From contig MAXM01000369.1 of assembly GCA_001751015.1 (NCBI GenBank), positions 1 through 7,797 of the forward strand: a stretch of 7,797 nt of DNA, read 5' to 3'. Below are positions 6,303 to 7,797 of the stretch, piece by piece; positions within the stretch are counted from its first letter, which is position 1; every line of letters begins with the position of its first letter. The notes beneath the pieces are model-generated. The model had not been told where the DNA came from, did no database searches, and saw only the letters and a list, made by a program, of their open reading frames with translations. Both the position numbers and the translations under genes were made by a program. The stretch comes from Desulfobacterales bacterium C00003106 (GTDB lineage: Bacteria > Desulfobacterota > Desulfobacteria > Desulfobacterales > C00003106).

Positions 6303-6349
6303 AGGGTAAGACCCTACTCAATACATTAAATACATTGGGTAAATTTCAA
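6303..6349 (-). promoter_or_regulatory. Possible promoter and operator of the MttB/asnB gene set
   Basis: On the minus strand TTGAAA (6349-6344) could be a -35 box, followed after 18 bases by TGTATT (6325-6320) as a weak -10. An imperfect 19-bp palindrome with CAAT and ATTG ends (6319-6337), containing two ATACATT direct repeats, fills the spacer and touches the -10. A second small palindrome, AGGGT-AAG-ACCCT, lies at 6303-6315. A palindrome between -35 and -10 is a common position for repressor binding, and the MarR-family gene lies just upstream. The -10 match is poor, so this is tentative. Confidence 0.3.
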
Positions 6350-6367
6350 AAAAGAAGGATTCCCCAT

Positions 6368-6541
6368 GAAATTAAGGCTCATCGTGGATTAGTGTGGAAA
6401 ATTTTGCCCTTGATTATGCTTTCGGATGTTTCAAACTTACTGTGGGAGCGGCTTCCCAGCCGCGACTGTCGCGGTAAGAATGCGGCTCCCACATACGGAT
6501 TTACATAGTTTTCACACTGATCCACGATGACTCGAAATTAA
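6368..6541. mobile_element. MITE-like element, 158 bp, with terminal inverted repeats and 8-bp direct repeats
   Basis: The element spans 6376-6533. Its ends are imperfect inverted repeats: the left end reads GGC then TCATCGTGGAT, T, AGTGTG, GAAAA; the right end, on the opposite strand, reads GAG then TCATCGTGGAT, C, AGTGTG, AAAA. It is bordered by identical octamers GAAATTAA at 6368-6375 and 6534-6541, as expected for a target-site duplication. It has no coding capacity, so it would be a non-autonomous element moved by a transposase elsewhere. A REP-like palindrome lies inside. Several IS families make 8-bp duplications, and I do not assign one. It separates the MarR gene from the MttB/asnB set. 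Confidence 0.65.
6441..6493. repeat. REP-like palindromic sequence
   Basis: TGTGGGAGC (6441-6449) is matched by an inverted copy, GCTCCCACA (6485-6493). Inside are two alternative stems: GCGGCT-TCCC-AGCCGC (6448-6463), and CCGCGAC-T-GTCGCGG (6460-6474), a perfect 15-base palindrome. The GTGGGAGCGGCTTCC..CCGCGA pattern resembles repetitive extragenic palindromes that are dispersed in many proteobacterial genomes by RAYT (TnpA-REP) transposases. It is GC-rich in an AT-rich gap and may also act as a transcription or mRNA-stability barrier downstream of the MarR gene. Confidence 0.7.
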
Positions 6542-6748
6542 TTATCTGAAAATCTATAGTCTTTGTTCAGGCGGAAAAATATTAGAAGAAATTGTTTCAA
6601 TTAAAATTATTATATCTGAATAAAATACGTTTTGTCAAGGGAATTTTGGAATCTGCAAGTGAACGGAAAACCGTGAGCAGTACACGAATTACTTGTAGGA
6701 ATAAGGAATATCGAATTATGAAGGAAGCAGAATATCAAAGATGGGGAA
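6542..6748. other. AT-rich intergenic stretch with no supported gene
   Basis: This is the rest of the 533-bp gap between the MarR-family gene and the first MttB-family gene, right of the mobile element. A short plus-strand open frame (6592-6792) crosses it, but it runs antisense into the MarR gene, has no Shine-Dalgarno sequence, and resembles nothing I know. I see no RNA gene, riboswitch or further repeat here. Confidence 0.5.
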
Positions 6749-6772
6749 AAACCCAAGGATCAAAAGGGGTTT
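6749..6772 (-). terminator. Weak possible terminator of the MarR-family gene
   Basis: On the minus strand AAACCC (6772-6767) can pair with GGGTTT (6754-6749) around a 12-base loop. Two further T residues follow, giving a run of five T in total. The stem begins at the stop codon itself and is short, so it would be a poor intrinsic terminator. The strong palindromes of the nearby mobile element may do more to block read-through. Confidence 0.25.
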
Positions 6773-7262
6773 ATTCCACATCCAGGCCTTGAACGTCAAG
6801 TAAGTCCGTGAGTCTGTGCAGCGAACGAACAATCTGTTCTATTTCATGGGAAGAAAGCTCTTTCAGTCCGTCGATGACTCTCTGCTGGATAGGAGGAGGG
6901 GCATTTTCCGCGAGTTGTTTACCGGCTTCAGTCAGCTCGATGGTAATCACCCGGCGATCCGGTGAATTCCGCACTCTTGCTACCAGTTTTTTCTTTTCCA
7001 GGCGGTCAACAACCCCGGTAACCGTACTCGATTTGACCATCATGTGTTTTGCGATCCGAGAGGGAGGCAAAGGACCGTTATCATGAAGCGCGAGCAGACA
7101 ATTAAGCTGCGCTGAACTGATCGCATACTTTTTGTTCAACTCCTTTGTGTAAAACTCAGCGCCCTGTATCAATTTGCGGACTAAGAAAATGATCTCCTTG
7201 GTCTGGGCGTATGGGATTTCATTGCTTTGTTCATTGAGTAATGTTGGGCGTTGAGTTTTCAT
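6771..7262 (-). CDS. MarR-family transcriptional regulator
   Basis: The 163-residue protein has the MarR layout: a helical N-terminal dimerisation region, a winged helix-turn-helix at about 48-114, and C-terminal helices (122-156). The recognition helix is in VKSSTVTGVVDRLEKKKLV (76-94), and the wing carries the family's typical basic DRR turn (NSPDRRVITIELTEAG, 99-114). MarR proteins bind DNA palindromes as dimers and usually release them on binding small phenolic or other ligands. A GGAG (7275-7272) lies nine bases before the ATG at 7262, and a good promoter is upstream. A palindrome in that promoter suggests autoregulation. The likely target is the MttB/asnB/hydrolase set encoded next on the same strand, although a 533-bp gap with a mobile element now separates them. 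There are no cysteines suggesting an OhrR-type redox switch except one (Cys55). Confidence 0.92.
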   Translation of the reverse strand: MKTQRPTLLNEQSNEIPYAQTKEIIFLVRKLIQGAEFYTKELNKKYAISSAQLNCLLALHDNGPLPPSRIAKHMMVKSSTVTGVVDRLEKKKLVARVRNSPDRRVITIELTEAGKQLAENAPPPIQQRVIDGLKELSSHEIEQIVRSLHRLTDLLDVQGLDVE

Positions 7263-7297
7263 CCAGCTCTACTCCGGTCAAACAAAAGAAAATAAAA

Positions 7298-7326
7298 ATT
7301 TTATCATGGAATTTCCGAGCTGGCAA
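7298..7326 (-). promoter_or_regulatory. Sigma-70-like promoter of the MarR-family gene with embedded palindrome
   Basis: On the minus strand TTGCCA (7326-7321) matches five of six bases of the -35 consensus and TAAAAT (7303-7298) matches five of six of the -10 consensus, with the ideal 17-base spacer. The predicted transcript would start near 7290, giving a leader of about 28 bases before the ATG. The spacer contains the near-palindrome GGAAATTCC (7316-7308), well placed for binding by the MarR protein itself. The promoter match is good; the operator role is inferred. Confidence 0.55.
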
Positions 7327-7374
7327 CAAAAAACACGTCCTCAACCCTCATATTTTTCAGCAAACCGCATTTCA

Positions 7375-7398
7375 GAGGCGCCGAGCAGGGCGCCCCTC
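7375..7398. other. GC-rich hairpin downstream of the DHQS II gene
   Basis: GGCGCC occurs at 7377-7382 and 7389-7394, each self-complementary and able to pair with the other around a six-base loop. Flanking GA/TC bases can extend the stem with a small bulge. It lies about 60 bases beyond the stop codon of the dehydroquinate synthase gene and before the MarR promoter. No T-run follows on either strand, so if it ends transcription it does so poorly or with Rho. Confidence 0.45.
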
Positions 7399-7402
7399 AC
7401 TC

Positions 7403-7457
7403 AATCGTCCCTGTTTCTATGCCATACGGTTTTTGTGATTCTTTTTGAGGGACGATT
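7403..7457. repeat. 10-bp perfect inverted repeat overlapping the DHQS II stop codon
   Basis: AATCGTCCCT (7403-7412) and AGGGACGATT (7448-7457) are perfect inverted repeats separated by 35 bases. The right arm overlaps the last bases of the TAA stop codon (7458-7456). The large loop and lack of a T-run argue against a simple terminator. It may be an mRNA 3' stem or coincidental symmetry. Confidence 0.4.
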
Positions 7458-7797
7458 ATTTTTCCACTATTGTCTCGTCGATCTTCATGCCAAAGTGTCT
7501 TCCCGCCTTTTCGACAGCCACAAGCACCTCATCTCCCTTTTTCAGGCTGACTATTGAAATCGGTGACCCGTCGGGTTTTGTGAGGCGGATGGTCTCTGCA
7601 TTCTGCAGGATAGTCGATATAACGTCTCCGTCAACCTCTGCTTCCACCAGCATCAGAGGCCTCTTTTCTATTTTCAATCTTCCAACAACAGCCCTTGAAG
7701 CCCTGCCCTCAAAGTCAACTATCATGACATCATCTCCGGCCGAAAGATCGGAGAGGTATTTTGTTCTGCCGTCGCTCACCCGGATGTATGCATGCAC
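7456..7797 (-). CDS. 3-dehydroquinate synthase II (archaeal-type), C-terminal part, cut by window edge
   Basis: The last 113 codons of a gene whose start lies outside the window. The segments VHAYIRVSDGRTKYLSDL, AVVGRLKIEKRPLMLVEAE, VISTILQNAETIRL and the terminal GRHFGMKIDETIVEK match the C-terminus of type II dehydroquinate synthase (EC 1.4.1.24). That enzyme converts 2-amino-3,7-dideoxy-D-threo-hept-6-ulosonate to 3-dehydroquinate with NAD+ in the alternative early shikimate pathway, which starts from aspartate semialdehyde. The enzyme is typical of archaea and also occurs in anaerobic bacteria such as Desulfobacterota. The GTG at the window edge is an internal valine codon (VHAY), not a start. 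It appears functionally separate from the MttB/asnB set and is a useful taxonomic hint. Confidence 0.88.
   Translation of the reverse strand: MHAYIRVSDGRTKYLSDLSAGDDVMIVDFEGRASRAVVGRLKIEKRPLMLVEAEVDGDVISTILQNAETIRLTKPDGSPISIVSLKKGDEVLVAVEKAGRHFGMKIDETIVEK

Noticed and set aside
6592..6792. Plus-strand 66-codon frame in the MarR/MttB gap
   Set aside because: It overlaps the MarR 3' end antisense, lacks a ribosome binding site and shows no recognisable family.
1..7797. CRISPR array, tRNA or rRNA genes, riboswitches
   Set aside because: No regularly spaced repeats, cloverleaf signatures or conserved riboswitch cores were seen on either strand by reading.

Overview
The window looks like part of the chromosome of an anaerobic bacterium, most likely a Desulfobacterota (former Deltaproteobacteria) member. 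The reasoning is indirect. It carries the C-terminal part of an archaeal-type 3-dehydroquinate synthase (DHQS II), which is scattered in that group, together with short MttB-family (trimethylamine methyltransferase-like) proteins and a REP-like palindrome. No 16S rRNA or other decisive taxonomic marker is present.

Layout. All recognisable protein genes lie on the minus strand, so the transcription order runs from right to left. At the right edge is the 3' part of DHQS II (7797-7456). Next comes a MarR-family regulator (7262-6771) with a good sigma-70-like promoter at 7326-7298. Then follows a 533-bp gap holding a 158-bp MITE-like element (6376-6533). That element has 8-bp direct repeats at its edges, 24-25-bp imperfect terminal inverted repeats, and a REP-like palindrome inside. 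The gap ends in a possible promoter and operator for the gene set below it.

The main gene set (6237-1027) is an MttB-family protein, a glutamine-dependent asparagine synthetase, a second MttB-family protein and a carbon-nitrogen hydrolase. The asparagine synthetase and the second MttB share one base at their stop and start codons (TAATG), so they are surely co-transcribed. Two internal hairpins (4961-4995 and 2105-2129) punctuate the unit.

Left of this is a small accessory-looking patch: a 63-codon TTG-start ORF or remnant on the plus strand (680-871), a large imperfect hairpin (891-953), and the N-terminal 183 codons of a Fic-family protein (550 to the left edge). A 22-bp sequence is duplicated in the Fic start region.

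How the genes may work together (inference). MttB-family enzymes transfer a methyl group from quaternary or tertiary amines to a corrinoid protein. AsnB makes an amide from a carboxylate using glutamine nitrogen, and nitrilase-superfamily enzymes hydrolyse amides. A cluster with two short, non-pyrrolysine MttB paralogues, an amide-forming enzyme and an amide-cleaving enzyme, without a corrinoid protein in view, suggests a pathway around a methylated and/or amidated small molecule that I cannot match to a described system. It is the best candidate here for undescribed biology. The MarR protein upstream is a plausible regulator.
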